Part shown: one piece after another, positions 15,984 to 24,423 of the stretch | Layout of the letters: each line of letters opens with the position of its first letter | Numbering within the stretch: the stretch's first letter is position 1 | NCBI GenBank assembly: GCA_934095865.1 | Contig: CAKOKU010000013.1 | Location: 1-28,647 of the forward strand | Length of the DNA stretch: 28,647 nucleotides | Origin: an uncultured Bacilli bacterium | GTDB lineage: Bacteria > Bacillota_I > Bacilli_A > RF39 > UBA660 | Direction: 5' to 3' | Notes under the pieces: generated by a model | The model's input: the letters and a program-made list of their open reading frames with translations, nothing else | Database searches by the model: none | Told to the model about the DNA's origin: nothing | Made by a program: the position numbers and the translations under genes

Positions 15984-16003
15984 ATGAAAATCTATTCTTT
16001 TTT
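15977..16003 (+). terminator. lysS terminator overlapping the stop codon
   Basis: AGAGTAGAT (15977-15985), a GAAA tetraloop, then ATCTATTCT (15990-15998) and T to 16003. The stop codon TAG 15981-15983 lies in the left arm. Confidence 0.88.
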
Positions 16004-16037
16004 AATTGCTAAGTATTATTTGCAGCAATTAATATTG

Positions 16038-16066
16038 GTATAAAGTTTTTGATGATTACATACTCT
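16038..16066 (+). promoter_or_regulatory. Sigma-E-like promoter of the spoVID-ysxE operon
   Basis: GTATAAA (16038-16044, with the core ATA of the -35), a 14-base spacer, then CATACTCT (16059-16066). The -10 matches the sigma-E form CATACAMT at 7 of 8 positions. spoVID is sigma-E-dependent in Bacillus, and sigE is in this window. No sigma-A promoter is visible here. Confidence 0.55.
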
Positions 16067-16088
16067 TTTATAGAGAGGAATTGATTAT

Positions 16089-16877
16089 ATGAAAATGAAT
16101 ATACCTTATGAAAAAGAAATAGTTTTTAATACTAAAATTGCTGAGATTACTTCTATTTCCTTAGAACACGAAGCTAATGTATTAAATGATTGCATTGAAG
16201 GAGATTTCATTGTATCTGGTGATTATAAAATTCATGAATTAAGCGTTAATAAAGAACCTTTTAAATACCGTATTCCTTTTAGTGTTGAGCTTGCTGATAA
16301 TATGATAAGGGATACAATTAATTATGATATAAGTAATTTTACATATGATGTTGTAGATGGAGATACCCTTAAGGTAAATATTGAGTTGTGTATATCTTAT
16401 GAAAGCGTTAATGATACTCTAGATGTAAAAGAAGAAGTTGAAGAAACAAAAGAAAATGAAAGTAATAATGAAGGCTCTACTGAAGATATTGAAAGAGAAA
16501 ATCAGGAGATTAATACTTTGACGAAAGAAGAAATTGCTTCGAAAGAATTAAATAATCTTTTAGATGATATAGAGATGAATAATAATAGTAGCATTAAAGA
16601 TAATAAAGTCAATGATAGTTTTAATAATAGTGTAGATAATACAGTAAAGTCTAATGAAAAGATAAATTCTAATAAAGAAGAAGTAGTTTTAAATAATGTT
16701 AGTAATGCTCTTAATACTTATGTGACGTATCATATTCATGTTTTAAGTGATGGTGAAGATATAAATACGATTGCTAATAAGTATAAAGTATCAAAAGATA
16801 CTATTAGTGAATATAATAATGAACTTGAATGGATTATGGGAGAAAAAGTTATAATTCCAGAACTTCAAGATGAATAA
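16089..16877 (+). CDS. spoVID: SpoVID-like spore coat morphogenesis protein with LysM
   Basis: 262 aa. Residues 1-115 form a beta-rich domain (YEKEIVFNTKIAEITSISLE ... VNIELCISYE) of the SPOCS type found at the start of SpoVID, which makes the coat encase the forespore surface. A highly acidic, Asn-rich linker follows (about 115-215). The C-terminal 45 residues are a LysM peptidoglycan-binding motif (HVLSDGEDINTIANKYKVSKDTI ... EKVIIPE). It is much shorter than B. subtilis SpoVID (575 aa), mainly in the linker. ATG 16089 has GAGAGG 10 bases upstream; ATG 16095 in frame is also possible. It overlaps the next gene by 8 bases, and that neighbour is YsxE-like, the same order as in Bacillus. Confidence 0.8.
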   Translation: MKMNIPYEKEIVFNTKIAEITSISLEHEANVLNDCIEGDFIVSGDYKIHELSVNKEPFKYRIPFSVELADNMIRDTINYDISNFTYDVVDGDTLKVNIELCISYESVNDTLDVKEEVEETKENESNNEGSTEDIERENQEINTLTKEEIASKELNNLLDDIEMNNNSSIKDNKVNDSFNNSVDNTVKSNEKINSNKEEVVLNNVSNALNTYVTYHIHVLSDGEDINTIANKYKVSKDTISEYNNELEWIMGEKVIIPELQDE

Positions 16878-17766
16878 TTTTATTAAATTAATAGAAGATA
16901 AGTATAAACCTTTAAAATATACAATGCGAGGCCGGACACTTAATTTTTTTAGTACTCTTGGTAATTATGTAGTTAAACCACGGCCTGTTGATAAAGATAT
17001 TTCTAAATTATTCAGTTACTTAGATAGTAGAAATTTTAATAATTTTCCGAAATTAAAAGAAGTTAATGATGATTATATAACTTATGAATATATAGATTCT
17101 AAATGGCAACCACCAGAACAGAAAATGCAAGATTTAGCCTTATTAGTTGCTAAATTACATAATAAAACAGCTTATTTTAAAGAAGTTACTCAAGATAAAT
17201 ATCAAGAAATATATGAAAATATTAAAAATAATATTACTTATTTGAAAGAGTATTATTCAAATCTTTATGATAAATTTTTTGATGAAGTATATATGAGTCC
17301 AAGTAAGTATTATTTTATGATTAATTATACTTTAATAAATAACGATTTAGCTTTTGTAGAACAAGAACTTGATGAATGGTTTAATTTGGTAAAAGATAGT
17401 ACTAAACAAAGAGTGGTTCTCCTTCACAATAATCTGTCATTAGACCATTACTTAAAAGAAAAAGAGCCAACTTTAATTAGTTGGGATAAATATACTTTTG
17501 ATACACCAGTTTTAGATATTGTTACTTTCTATAAGAATGAATATTTAACTTGTAATTTTGAAAGTCCTCTTTCTTTGTACATGAAAAATTTTACTTTAAG
17601 TGAAGATGAACAGAAATTGTTATTTATACTGATATCTTTGCCTGAGAAAATCGAAATAACAGAAAATGAGTTTAATAATACTTGTAGTTTTGTCAATTTG
17701 ATAGACTATATTTCTCGAACAGAAAAATTAATAAGGCCATATTATGCGAAAGAGAAGAAAGAATAA
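16870..17766 (+). CDS. ysxE: YsxE/CotS-family kinase-like spore coat protein
   Basis: 298 aa protein with the bilobal fold of aminoglycoside phosphotransferase/CotS-type kinases. The N-lobe has a nucleotide-pocket-like stretch (NYVVKPRPVD), the C-lobe has a catalytic-loop-like HNNLSLDHYL where active kinases have HNDL/HGDL, and ISWDKYTFDTPVLDIVTFY corresponds to the DFD/DWD metal-binding segment. In Bacillus ysxE lies directly after spoVID and its product localises to the coat, which supports the name. HNNL lacks the usual catalytic Asp at that position, so it may be a pseudokinase. Translation is coupled to spoVID through the overlap. Confidence 0.75.
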   Translation: MNNFIKLIEDKYKPLKYTMRGRTLNFFSTLGNYVVKPRPVDKDISKLFSYLDSRNFNNFPKLKEVNDDYITYEYIDSKWQPPEQKMQDLALLVAKLHNKTAYFKEVTQDKYQEIYENIKNNITYLKEYYSNLYDKFFDEVYMSPSKYYFMINYTLINNDLAFVEQELDEWFNLVKDSTKQRVVLLHNNLSLDHYLKEKEPTLISWDKYTFDTPVLDIVTFYKNEYLTCNFESPLSLYMKNFTLSEDEQKLLFILISLPEKIEITENEFNNTCSFVNLIDYISRTEKLIRPYYAKEKKE

Positions 17767-17836
17767 TAAAGATACTTCTATTAAAAGAATAAAAATATTA
17801 AATCTTAATGGTAAAATTAAAGTTATTAAGGTTTGA
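17744..17836 (+). CDS. Possible small basic protein (30 aa)
   Basis: Short frame starting inside the end of ysxE in another frame: ATG 17744, about nine bases after an AAGG, ending at TGA 17834-17836. The product begins MRKRRKNNKD and is very basic, rich in Lys, Arg and Ile, with no membrane segment. It could be a coupled small protein of the spoVID-ysxE operon or chance; AT-rich DNA easily gives such Lys-rich frames. Confidence 0.25.
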   Translation: MRKRRKNNKDTSIKRIKILNLNGKIKVIKV

Positions 17837-17917
17837 TAAAAAATTAAAATAGATAAGCCAATAATGGCTAAAATAGTAAAAAAATTGGGGACTCTTGGTC
17901 GATTATTACACATATAT

Positions 17918-17962
17918 AACACCTAACTTATTATATGATAATTATAGTAATAGGTGTTTTTT
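17918..17962 (+). terminator. Terminator of the spoVID-ysxE operon
   Basis: AACACCTA (17918-17925) pairs with TAGGTGTT (17951-17958) and TTTT follows; the 25-base loop can fold further (TTAT with ATAA). The 80 bases between the small frame and this site hold nothing recognisable. Confidence 0.8.
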
Positions 17963-18027
17963 GTTGGCGCTGGATTGTCAGTTTTAGATGGTTTAAATGC
18001 TAAAGTATTTCTATTTTGGCTTTTTTT

Positions 18028-18036
18028 TGCTATAAT
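18028..18036 (+). promoter_or_regulatory. Extended -10 promoter of the envelope operon
   Basis: TGCTATAAT with TATAAT at 18031-18036, about 30 bases before the ATG at 18066. The -35 region is poor. Confidence 0.6.
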
Positions 18037-18065
18037 CTAGATGATAAAAGGTAGGCGAAGTAAAG

Positions 18066-19859
18066 ATGGTTCTTAGATTATATGAAAATTGGCGAATGTT
18101 TAAAAATAAGTCATATTTAAAAATAGGAATATGTTTAATTGTTATAACGACATTTATTATATTGTTATGGCATGGTGTTTTTAAAGTACAAGCAAAAACC
18201 AATTATACTGCGTATATTACGGGGGATGTTAATTTTCGTAGTAAGCCTACTACATCTTATAATGAAGATGGAACCACTAATATTATTGGGGAGATTGATT
18301 TAGGAGAGACAGTAACGGTTGTTAGTGATGAAATTCAAGGAACTCATGGCTGCTCCAAAGGGTTCATCAATATAATTTATAATAATGTCAGTGGGTATGT
18401 GTGTTCGACTTATGTGGGGTTGCCGGATACAGATGCTTATAATAGACCTTGGAATACACCAAAGAAAGCCATTGTTAATGGCGCTAAATGGATAAGTTCT
18501 GGTTATATTTCGAGAGGTCAATTTACATCTTATTTGAAAAAATTTAATGTTAATCCTAATGCAGATAGTTATTTATATAACCATCAATATCAAACTAATA
18601 TTGCTGCTCCTTCTAGTGAATCTGTAACTACTTATAAAGCTTATAAAAATACGGGCTTTTTAGAATTACCTTTTGTATTTAATATTCCTATTTTTAATAA
18701 TATGGGCGAAAAGTATGATAGACCAATTGGTAATTTAGCTGCTGTTGAAGCTTTAGATGAAATAGTTGATACCGAGTTCGAAAATACATTAGATAAAGAA
18801 GGCTTTCCTGAAAGTTATAAACGTATTTTAAGATATTTACACAGTATTCATCCAACTTGGCAGTTTGTGGCGATGCAAACGAATGAGGACTTTAATTATG
18901 CCGTTGAACAAGAACGTTTAGCAGGTGCGATTGATATAAAAGGGTTGTATCCTAGTGAAAAACCAGAACTTGTTGAAGGTTCAAGATGGTTTCGTCCAAC
19001 TAGTGAGGCTGTTGCTTATTATTTAGATCCAAGAAATTTTTTAACCGAAAAATATATCTTTCAATTTGAAGCCTTAAATTATAGTGAAAAATATACGGAA
19101 GAGTTAGTACAAGGGGTTTTAAATAATACTTTTATGAGTGGTAATGATTTAGTTGATAATCAGAGCTATAAAAGTATCTTTGTAGAGGCTGGTAAAGCCA
19201 ATGATATTTCACCTCTTTATTTAGCATCACTTGCCCGTCAAGAATTAGGAACAAAGGGAAGCGTTGCTAGTAGTGGGGCTAAGTTTTCTTATAATGGTAA
19301 CGATTATCAAGGCGTTTATAATTTCTTTAATATTGAAGCTCGAAGTGGGGTTTATGATGGATTATTGTATGCCACTGGCGGCTATTGTCGAATTTGTAGT
19401 AATTTTGTACCAGTTGTTAATCCTGATGATAGTAGTTCTGATGAAGATAAAAATAATTCTAATAATGAATTAACTAGCAAAGAAATAATTGAAAAGTTAG
19501 GGCTTGTTCAATATAATAGTTATTTAAAGGGCTTTAAAGTTAGTACGACTATTAGTAGTTTAAAGGCTCAGAATTTAAGTGTTAATTATGGTAGTGATAA
19601 TATAGTTAAGACGGGAATGAGTGTAACATTTAGCGATGGTGTTAGTTATACGGCTGTTATTTATGGTGATTTGACTGGTGATGGTGAGATTAATTCTGCC
19701 GATTTATTAAGATTAAGACAACATTTGTTAGGTAAAAGTAATTTAAATGGAGCTTATAAAGAAGCTAGTGATTTAACTGGTGATGGTTTAATTAATTCAG
19801 CTGATTTATTAAAGTTAAGACAATATTTATTAGGTCAAACTAATATTAATCAATTATAA
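18066..19859 (+). CDS. Dockerin-bearing cell-wall glucosaminidase with SH3 domain
   Basis: 597 aa secreted or anchored peptidoglycan hydrolase. Order: hydrophobic signal/anchor (about 18-40), bacterial SH3-like domain with VNFRSKP and GYVCSTYVGLP (about 45-120), a segment NRPWNTPKKAIVNGAKWISSGY ... HQYQTNIAAPSSES ... FVFNIPIFNNM (about 128-225), then the catalytic core FPESYKRILRYLHSIHPTWQF ... AVAYYLDPRNFLTEKYIFQFE ... SLARQELG (about 255-445, Glu of RQELG a likely catalytic residue). It ends in a type I dockerin with two calcium loops (DLTGDGEINSADLLRLRQ and DLTGDGLINSADLLKLRQ). In related glucosaminidases the NRPWNTP-to-FNNM segment follows the core, so the halves look swapped. Start ATG 18066; ATG 18096 is an alternative. 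One base separates it from the next gene. Confidence 0.85.
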   Translation: MVLRLYENWRMFKNKSYLKIGICLIVITTFIILLWHGVFKVQAKTNYTAYITGDVNFRSKPTTSYNEDGTTNIIGEIDLGETVTVVSDEIQGTHGCSKGFINIIYNNVSGYVCSTYVGLPDTDAYNRPWNTPKKAIVNGAKWISSGYISRGQFTSYLKKFNVNPNADSYLYNHQYQTNIAAPSSESVTTYKAYKNTGFLELPFVFNIPIFNNMGEKYDRPIGNLAAVEALDEIVDTEFENTLDKEGFPESYKRILRYLHSIHPTWQFVAMQTNEDFNYAVEQERLAGAIDIKGLYPSEKPELVEGSRWFRPTSEAVAYYLDPRNFLTEKYIFQFEALNYSEKYTEELVQGVLNNTFMSGNDLVDNQSYKSIFVEAGKANDISPLYLASLARQELGTKGSVASSGAKFSYNGNDYQGVYNFFNIEARSGVYDGLLYATGGYCRICSNFVPVVNPDDSSSDEDKNNSNNELTSKEIIEKLGLVQYNSYLKGFKVSTTISSLKAQNLSVNYGSDNIVKTGMSVTFSDGVSYTAVIYGDLTGDGEINSADLLRLRQHLLGKSNLNGAYKEASDLTGDGLINSADLLKLRQYLLGQTNINQL

Positions 19860-19875
19860 AATGGAAGGTAATTAT

Positions 19876-21477
19876 ATGAAGAAAAAGAAAACAATAATAA
19901 TTTATAGCTTATGTCTTTTAATGGGGGGTATTTTAAAAGTTAATGCTGCTCCAAGCTATACGTTTAAGATATCATCAAGTAGTATCACCGCTGGTAATAG
20001 AGTTAGTGCCTCAGTTACAGTAAGTAATACGGCTGCTTGGCAAATTAAAATTGCTAGTGCTGGTAATACCAATGGCTGTACGCAAAGTTTTGCCGATGCC
20101 ACAAGTAATGCTAAGAATACAACGAAGACATTTCAAGTAACTTGTAAAGGTAGTAGTGCGGGAACAATTGCTTTTACGATTTCAGGTAATATTACTGATG
20201 AAGATGGCAATACAATTAATTTAAGTGGCTCTAAGAGTGTTAGCGTAAAAGAAAAAGCGCCAGATTCTAAGGTTAATGCATTAAAAAGCTTAGAAGTTGA
20301 AGGATATTCGTTATCACCAGCATTTTCGGAAGATGTTTTAGAGTATAGTGTAGTAGTCCCACCAAGTACCACTAAAATTAAAATAAATGCTAGTAAGAAA
20401 GACAGTACCTCAAGTGTATCAGGAACTGGGGAGTTTGACGTTTCTGAAGGTGAGAATAAACTTAATGTTGATGTTAAAGCTCAAAATGGTGATTTAAGAA
20501 CTTATACAATTAATGTTTCTGTAACTGATGCTAATCCTATTAATGTTAAAGTAAATGGCGAAGATTATACGATTTTAAAAACATCACGAAATATTGAAAT
20601 ACCTTCATTATATACAGAAACTACCATGGAATTTGAGGATAATACCATTCCTTGCTTTGTTAATAATGATACGAATATAGTTTTAGTGGCTCTGAAAAAT
20701 GCTTATGGTAATGTTGGTTTTTTCTTGTATCAAGATGGTGAGTTTTTACCTTATGTAGAACTAGTTAGTAATAATGAAATTGTTATGCCATTAAATGAAG
20801 ATATTGACATAAAAAATTATGAAAAAGTAGATTTAGAAATTAATGGTAATAAAATAAATGCTTATAAATATCATGGCTTGGATAATGGATACTATTTATT
20901 TAAAGCCAGAAATTTAGTTGATAATAGTGTTAATATTTATTCTTATCATAAAGATAGTAATACTTATCAAATATATAATGCTGATTTAATTAAAACGGTT
21001 TTAAATGATAATATGTTTTATCTTTATATAATAATGGGTTGTGGTTGTGTTATTCTTCTTTGTTTAATAGTAATAATGTCATTAATGGGTAAAAATAAAA
21101 AGGTACGCAAATTAGTTAATGTTTTAGAAGAAAAGTTAAAAAATAAAGAGCGAGAAATGGCATCTTTTGAAAAGTATTATAAAAAACATAAGAAATTAAA
21201 AAAGAGTAAAAATAATGTTGAGATAACTAAAGAAGAAGAAAATACGTTGGCAGTTAAAAAAGATGATAATGCTGATGCTCATAGTAATGAAGAAAATAAA
21301 GAAGAACTAAAGAAAGTAAATAAAGAAGAAGCAAAAGAAATTTTAGAAGATAAAGCGGATGTAAATGAACATACTAAAGTACGAAATGCTATGTATGCAA
21401 ACGTTACGATGGATAATTATGATTCTAATGAAAATACAAATGATGATGAAGAAACATATAACATCTTAAAAGATTAG
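19876..21477 (+). CDS. Membrane-anchored beta-sandwich / cadherin-like surface protein
   Basis: 533 aa. Signal peptide (residues 1-25, KKKKTIIIYSLCLLMGGILKVNAA), an N-terminal beta-sandwich (TFKISSSSITAGNRVSASVTVS ... GTIAFTISG, Ig-like or cohesin-like), then a cadherin-like beta-sandwich (LKSLEVEGYSLSPAFSEDVLEYSV ... LRTYTINVSV), an extracellular region of unknown fold, one membrane segment (about 383-405) and a long charged coiled-coil cytoplasmic tail. The start is ATG 19876 because GGAAGG lies 7 bases before it; ATG 19861 in frame would overlap that site. It follows the dockerin enzyme by 16 bases and precedes the TagO-like gene by 8, so all three form an operon. Whether the first domain binds the dockerin is unknown. 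Confidence 0.75.
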   Translation: MKKKKTIIIYSLCLLMGGILKVNAAPSYTFKISSSSITAGNRVSASVTVSNTAAWQIKIASAGNTNGCTQSFADATSNAKNTTKTFQVTCKGSSAGTIAFTISGNITDEDGNTINLSGSKSVSVKEKAPDSKVNALKSLEVEGYSLSPAFSEDVLEYSVVVPPSTTKIKINASKKDSTSSVSGTGEFDVSEGENKLNVDVKAQNGDLRTYTINVSVTDANPINVKVNGEDYTILKTSRNIEIPSLYTETTMEFEDNTIPCFVNNDTNIVLVALKNAYGNVGFFLYQDGEFLPYVELVSNNEIVMPLNEDIDIKNYEKVDLEINGNKINAYKYHGLDNGYYLFKARNLVDNSVNIYSYHKDSNTYQIYNADLIKTVLNDNMFYLYIIMGCGCVILLCLIVIMSLMGKNKKVRKLVNVLEEKLKNKEREMASFEKYYKKHKKLKKSKNNVEITKEEENTLAVKKDDNADAHSNEENKEELKKVNKEEAKEILEDKADVNEHTKVRNAMYANVTMDNYDSNENTNDDEETYNILKD

Positions 21478-21485
21478 GGGGATTT

Positions 21486-22625
21486 ATGGAATTTATTGTT
21501 AATGGACATAATATATTTTTGATAGTTTTAATTTCTTTTGTTTGCAGTGTCCTTTTAGTACCAATAACGATGAAAGTGGCTATTCATGTTAATGCTATGG
21601 ATTATCCTGATGGTAAAAGAAAATTGCAAAAGAAACCAATGCCAAGGTTGGGGGGCTTAGCTATATTCTTATCATTCATGGTGGGATATATGCTTTTTGC
21701 TAGAGAAAATACAATGATGTTATCTATTTTAATGGCATCTTTCTTGTTGGTATTAGTTGGTTTTGTTGATTCAATTAATCCAGTGAAGGCTAAATATCAG
21801 CTACTTACCCATATTATTGCCGCGATGACAGTTTGTATTTATGGAGGATTAGTATTAAATGATGTTACTTTTTTAGGTTTGAACTTTAGTTTTACTTATC
21901 CTTTTAATTATGTTGTAACAGTAATATTTTTAGTTGCTTTTATTAATATGATAAATTTGATTGATGGTTTAGATGGGTTAGCCGGTGGGATTTCTTGTAT
22001 CTATTTTGCTACAATTACAATAATTGGTTTAATCTGTACGCAAATGGAAGGCTTGGATGTTATTCTAGCTGTGATAATGTTTGGGGCGACGGCTGGCTTT
22101 TTGGTATACAACTTTCCACCCGCCAAAACTTATATGGGAAATTGCGGTAGTGATTTTTTAGGATTTATAATTGGTGTTATTGCTTTATTAGGATTTAAAG
22201 CAACGACATTAACTAGTATTGTTATACCAATTGTTATTATGGCTATTCCAATATTTGATACTGTTCTAGCTATTTTAAGAAGAGCTATTCAACATAAAGG
22301 AATTTTTACACCTGATCGTGATCATTTTCATCATCAATTATTAAAAATGAAGTTTTCACCAAGAGTTTCAATTTTGATTATTTACTTTATTACTATTATG
22401 TTTAGTTCAGTATCTATTTTCTTTGTTTTAGGAGATCAAAAGCAAGCAATGTTTATTTATATAATTTTGATGCTATTCTTGTTGTTTATTGTTATGAAAA
22501 CAGATATTTTATTTAAACATAAGAAGACTAAGGAAGCTGAATTGTTAAAAATAAAAGAAGATGTAAGAAAAGCCCACGAAAGTATGGCTAAACGTAGTAA
22601 GAAAAAGAAGAGTAAAAAAAGATAA
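21486..22625 (+). CDS. TagO/WecA-type undecaprenyl-phosphate GlcNAc-1-phosphate transferase
   Basis: 379 aa polytopic membrane enzyme that should link an N-acetylhexosamine-1-phosphate to undecaprenyl phosphate, the first step of teichoic acid or capsule-like polymers. About 11 membrane helices are followed by a basic tail. Family motifs: KRKLQKKPMPRLGGLA, NLIDGLDGLAGG (acidic catalytic/Mg site) and the His motif RDHFHHQLL that separates WecA/TagO from MraY. The third motif reads MGNCGSDFLG, where the family has MGD.GS: GAT is replaced by AAT, so an Asp implicated in Mg binding is Asn. Either activity is altered or the following Asp helps. A ribosome binding site AGGGGG lies 5 bases upstream. 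Confidence 0.88.
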   Translation: MEFIVNGHNIFLIVLISFVCSVLLVPITMKVAIHVNAMDYPDGKRKLQKKPMPRLGGLAIFLSFMVGYMLFARENTMMLSILMASFLLVLVGFVDSINPVKAKYQLLTHIIAAMTVCIYGGLVLNDVTFLGLNFSFTYPFNYVVTVIFLVAFINMINLIDGLDGLAGGISCIYFATITIIGLICTQMEGLDVILAVIMFGATAGFLVYNFPPAKTYMGNCGSDFLGFIIGVIALLGFKATTLTSIVIPIVIMAIPIFDTVLAILRRAIQHKGIFTPDRDHFHHQLLKMKFSPRVSILIIYFITIMFSSVSIFFVLGDQKQAMFIYIILMLFLLFIVMKTDILFKHKKTKEAELLKIKEDVRKAHESMAKRSKKKKSKKR

Positions 22626-22648
22626 AAAATTTTAAAATTTGAAGTAAG

Positions 22649-22679
22649 AACGTAGGTATTATGGTATTTACGTTTTTTT
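22649..22679 (+). terminator. Terminator of the envelope operon
   Basis: AACGTA (22649-22654) pairs with TACGTT (22669-22674) over a 14-base loop, followed by T. The following 160 bases are AT-rich without recognisable features. Confidence 0.75.
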
Positions 22680-22863
22680 ATGTTGTTAATCAGTTTAAAT
22701 TATAGCTTCATTTGGACAAGTGAATTTTGATATTAATATAAATTACGGTAGTAAAAAAAGATATTGATTTTGTAAGTCTGTTTATAGAGAATATATTACT
22801 GAATATAATTAAATGTGAAAATTAATCAAATAACATACATTTACTATTTAGTAGTCAACATGA

Positions 22864-22869
22864 TATAAT
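22864..22869 (+). promoter_or_regulatory. -10 of the small anchored protein gene
   Basis: TATAAT 21 bases before the ATG at 22891. The sequence 17 bases upstream (TTACTA, 22841-22846) is a weak -35. Confidence 0.5.
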
Positions 22870-22890
22870 CTTTATTAAGAAAGGGTAAAT

Positions 22891-23370
22891 ATGAAAAAAG
22901 AAGAACAAAAGAAATTGGAAATAGTAGTAATGGCAGTGGTTTTTGTTTTACTGGCAATGGCTTTAATTTTAAAAAATAGAAATAGTGAAAGCTTATTAGT
23001 TGGTGATGCAAAAAGTGAAGGGGGGTATGTAAAGTTAGGCGAGTTATCTGAAGGAAAGAGCTTATACTCAAGTTTTGATGAAATTAAATATATCAGTAAA
23101 GACCATAAAACGTATTCTTTAATTGAAGCCTTAAATAAAAATATTGTATCTATTGATTATATTTTAGAAAAGGGAAATACTGCTAATGGTTTAAATGATG
23201 GTGGCTCACTTATATATAGTTTTGATAACGGTTTTGTAAATAAAAAGGTGTCAATTGTTAAGTGTCATAGAACAAAAGATGATGATAGCCATAGTTATGT
23301 TGAAGATGTTTATATTCTTAATTTTGATCCAATGAGTAAAATTGATAGCTTTGATACAATTTGTAAATAA
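22891..23370 (+). CDS. Small membrane-anchored protein of unknown function
   Basis: 159 aa, not recognised. It has a charged N-terminus (KKEEQKKLE), one membrane segment (about 11-27) and an extracytoplasmic domain of about 130 residues with mixed beta/alpha character (TYSLIEALNKNIVSIDYILEKG, then a C-terminal strand-rich part ending in Cys). Type II topology with the domain outside is likely. AAAGGG lies 5 bases before ATG 22891, and the gene has its own TATAAT, so it is a single unit. The C-terminal part is reminiscent of small lipoprotein-like envelope proteins, but no family is claimed. Confidence 0.7.
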   Translation: MKKEEQKKLEIVVMAVVFVLLAMALILKNRNSESLLVGDAKSEGGYVKLGELSEGKSLYSSFDEIKYISKDHKTYSLIEALNKNIVSIDYILEKGNTANGLNDGGSLIYSFDNGFVNKKVSIVKCHRTKDDDSHSYVEDVYILNFDPMSKIDSFDTICK

Positions 23371-23495
23371 TAAATAGAATGTTTAAAATTGAAAATTAAT
23401 GTGAATGTAGGTAATTTAATAACGAATACAAAAGAAATATTGAATTTTCGTAATAAAAAGGTGCACGTGGTAGAGTATGGTGCGTATCTATAATG

Positions 23496-23528
23496 CTTAA
23501 AACTAGAAATGGTTTTAAGTTCTTTTTT
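23496..23528 (+). terminator. Terminator about 125 bases after the small anchored protein gene
   Basis: CTTAAAAC (23496-23503) pairs with GTTTTAAG (23512-23519), 8-base loop, then TTCTTTTTT-like tract. The gap of 331 bases between the flanking genes holds this hairpin, the promoter below and otherwise nothing recognised; the stretch 23371-23490 between stop and terminator could be a long 3' UTR. Confidence 0.8.
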
Positions 23529-23653
23529 GTTTTGTAGTTAATAATTAGTAATGATTTCTTGACATATCAGTTGTTAAATATACCAATTGTAGTAATGATT
23601 TGCGCTGATGCAATGTAAATTTTATTGAAAATATATATCTTAAAATGGAAAAG

Positions 23654-23662
23654 TGATACAAT
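23654..23662 (+). promoter_or_regulatory. Extended -10 promoter of the dCMP deaminase gene
   Basis: TGATACAAT with TACAAT at 23657-23662 and an upstream TGn, about 40 bases before the ATG. Confidence 0.5.
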
Positions 23663-23701
23663 GAGGATATATGAGATTACATCTTTTGAATAGGAGGTTA
23701 A

Positions 23702-24151
23702 ATGAATATGACTGAAAGAGATAGTTATTATATGAATTATGCTCTAGACATATCAAAAACTGCCAATTGTATTAAAGGTAAAGTAGGGGCTATATTAGTA
23801 AAAGATAATCAAATAATTGCTGAAGGTGTTAATAGTGTTCCTAATGGAATTCTGCCATGTACAGAAGAAAATTGTTTAAGGAAAAGATTGAATTTAAAAA
23901 GTGGTGAAAATCAAGAATTATGTTTTGCTGTACACGCAGAGCAAAATGCTTTAATAAATGCTTTAAATAATAATGTTGATATTAAAGGCAGTACTTTGTA
24001 TGTAACTAAACAACCTTGTATAATATGTGCTAAGATGCTTATAAATTCTGGAATAAGAAAAATTATTTATTTAAAGGCGTATCCAGATCAATATTCAGAA
24101 AATTTATTGAAACAAGCTGGTGTAGAAATAAAAAAATTACAGGATAATTAG
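23702..24151 (+). CDS. dCMP/cytidylate deaminase family protein (ComEB-like)
   Basis: 149 aa zinc-dependent deaminase, most like dCMP deaminase, which makes dUMP for thymidylate synthesis. The active site is complete: HAE (His78, Glu80) in VHAEQNAL and PCIIC (Cys106, Cys109) in the second zinc motif. The Cys pair in CTEENC near residues 55-60 fits the extra zinc site of dCMP deaminases such as ComEB. AGGAGG at 23692-23697 sits only 4 bases before ATG 23702 and 10 before ATG 23708, so either may be used. The gene is transcribed alone. Other members of the superfamily (riboflavin-type or late-competence) are less likely. Confidence 0.88.
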   Translation: MNMTERDSYYMNYALDISKTANCIKGKVGAILVKDNQIIAEGVNSVPNGILPCTEENCLRKRLNLKSGENQELCFAVHAEQNALINALNNNVDIKGSTLYVTKQPCIICAKMLINSGIRKIIYLKAYPDQYSENLLKQAGVEIKKLQDN

Positions 24152-24423
24152 ATAAAAAAATAAAATTGATTAAAACAAATTACAGTGAAATTAAATAAAT
24201 GTGTATTGATAAATATTGTGGCTATAATTTAATCTATTATTATAAAAATAATGATAAAAAGTATATGATTTTTAGACCTATTTTTATTATGTAATTTCAT
24301 TTCTAAATTCTGGAATATTGAATATATTTACAATTATTTTATTTAATAATTCCTAATAGAAAAATCACTTTAAAAAAACTACATTATTTTAGTATTTTCC
24401 TAAATGTTAAAAAAATTTGCGTA

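Noticed and set aside
17864..17926. 20-aa frame starting MAKIVKKLGT after the spoVID-ysxE operon
   Set aside because: No ribosome binding site, and its end lies in the terminator arm; likely chance.
22844..23071. Minus-strand frame under the small anchored protein gene
   Set aside because: It covers the promoter and start of a gene with a good ribosome binding site; composition is that of a shadow frame.
24242..24287. ATAAAAATA/TATTTTTAT inverted repeat as a terminator
   Set aside because: Only A-T pairs and a 28-base loop, with no T-run after it.
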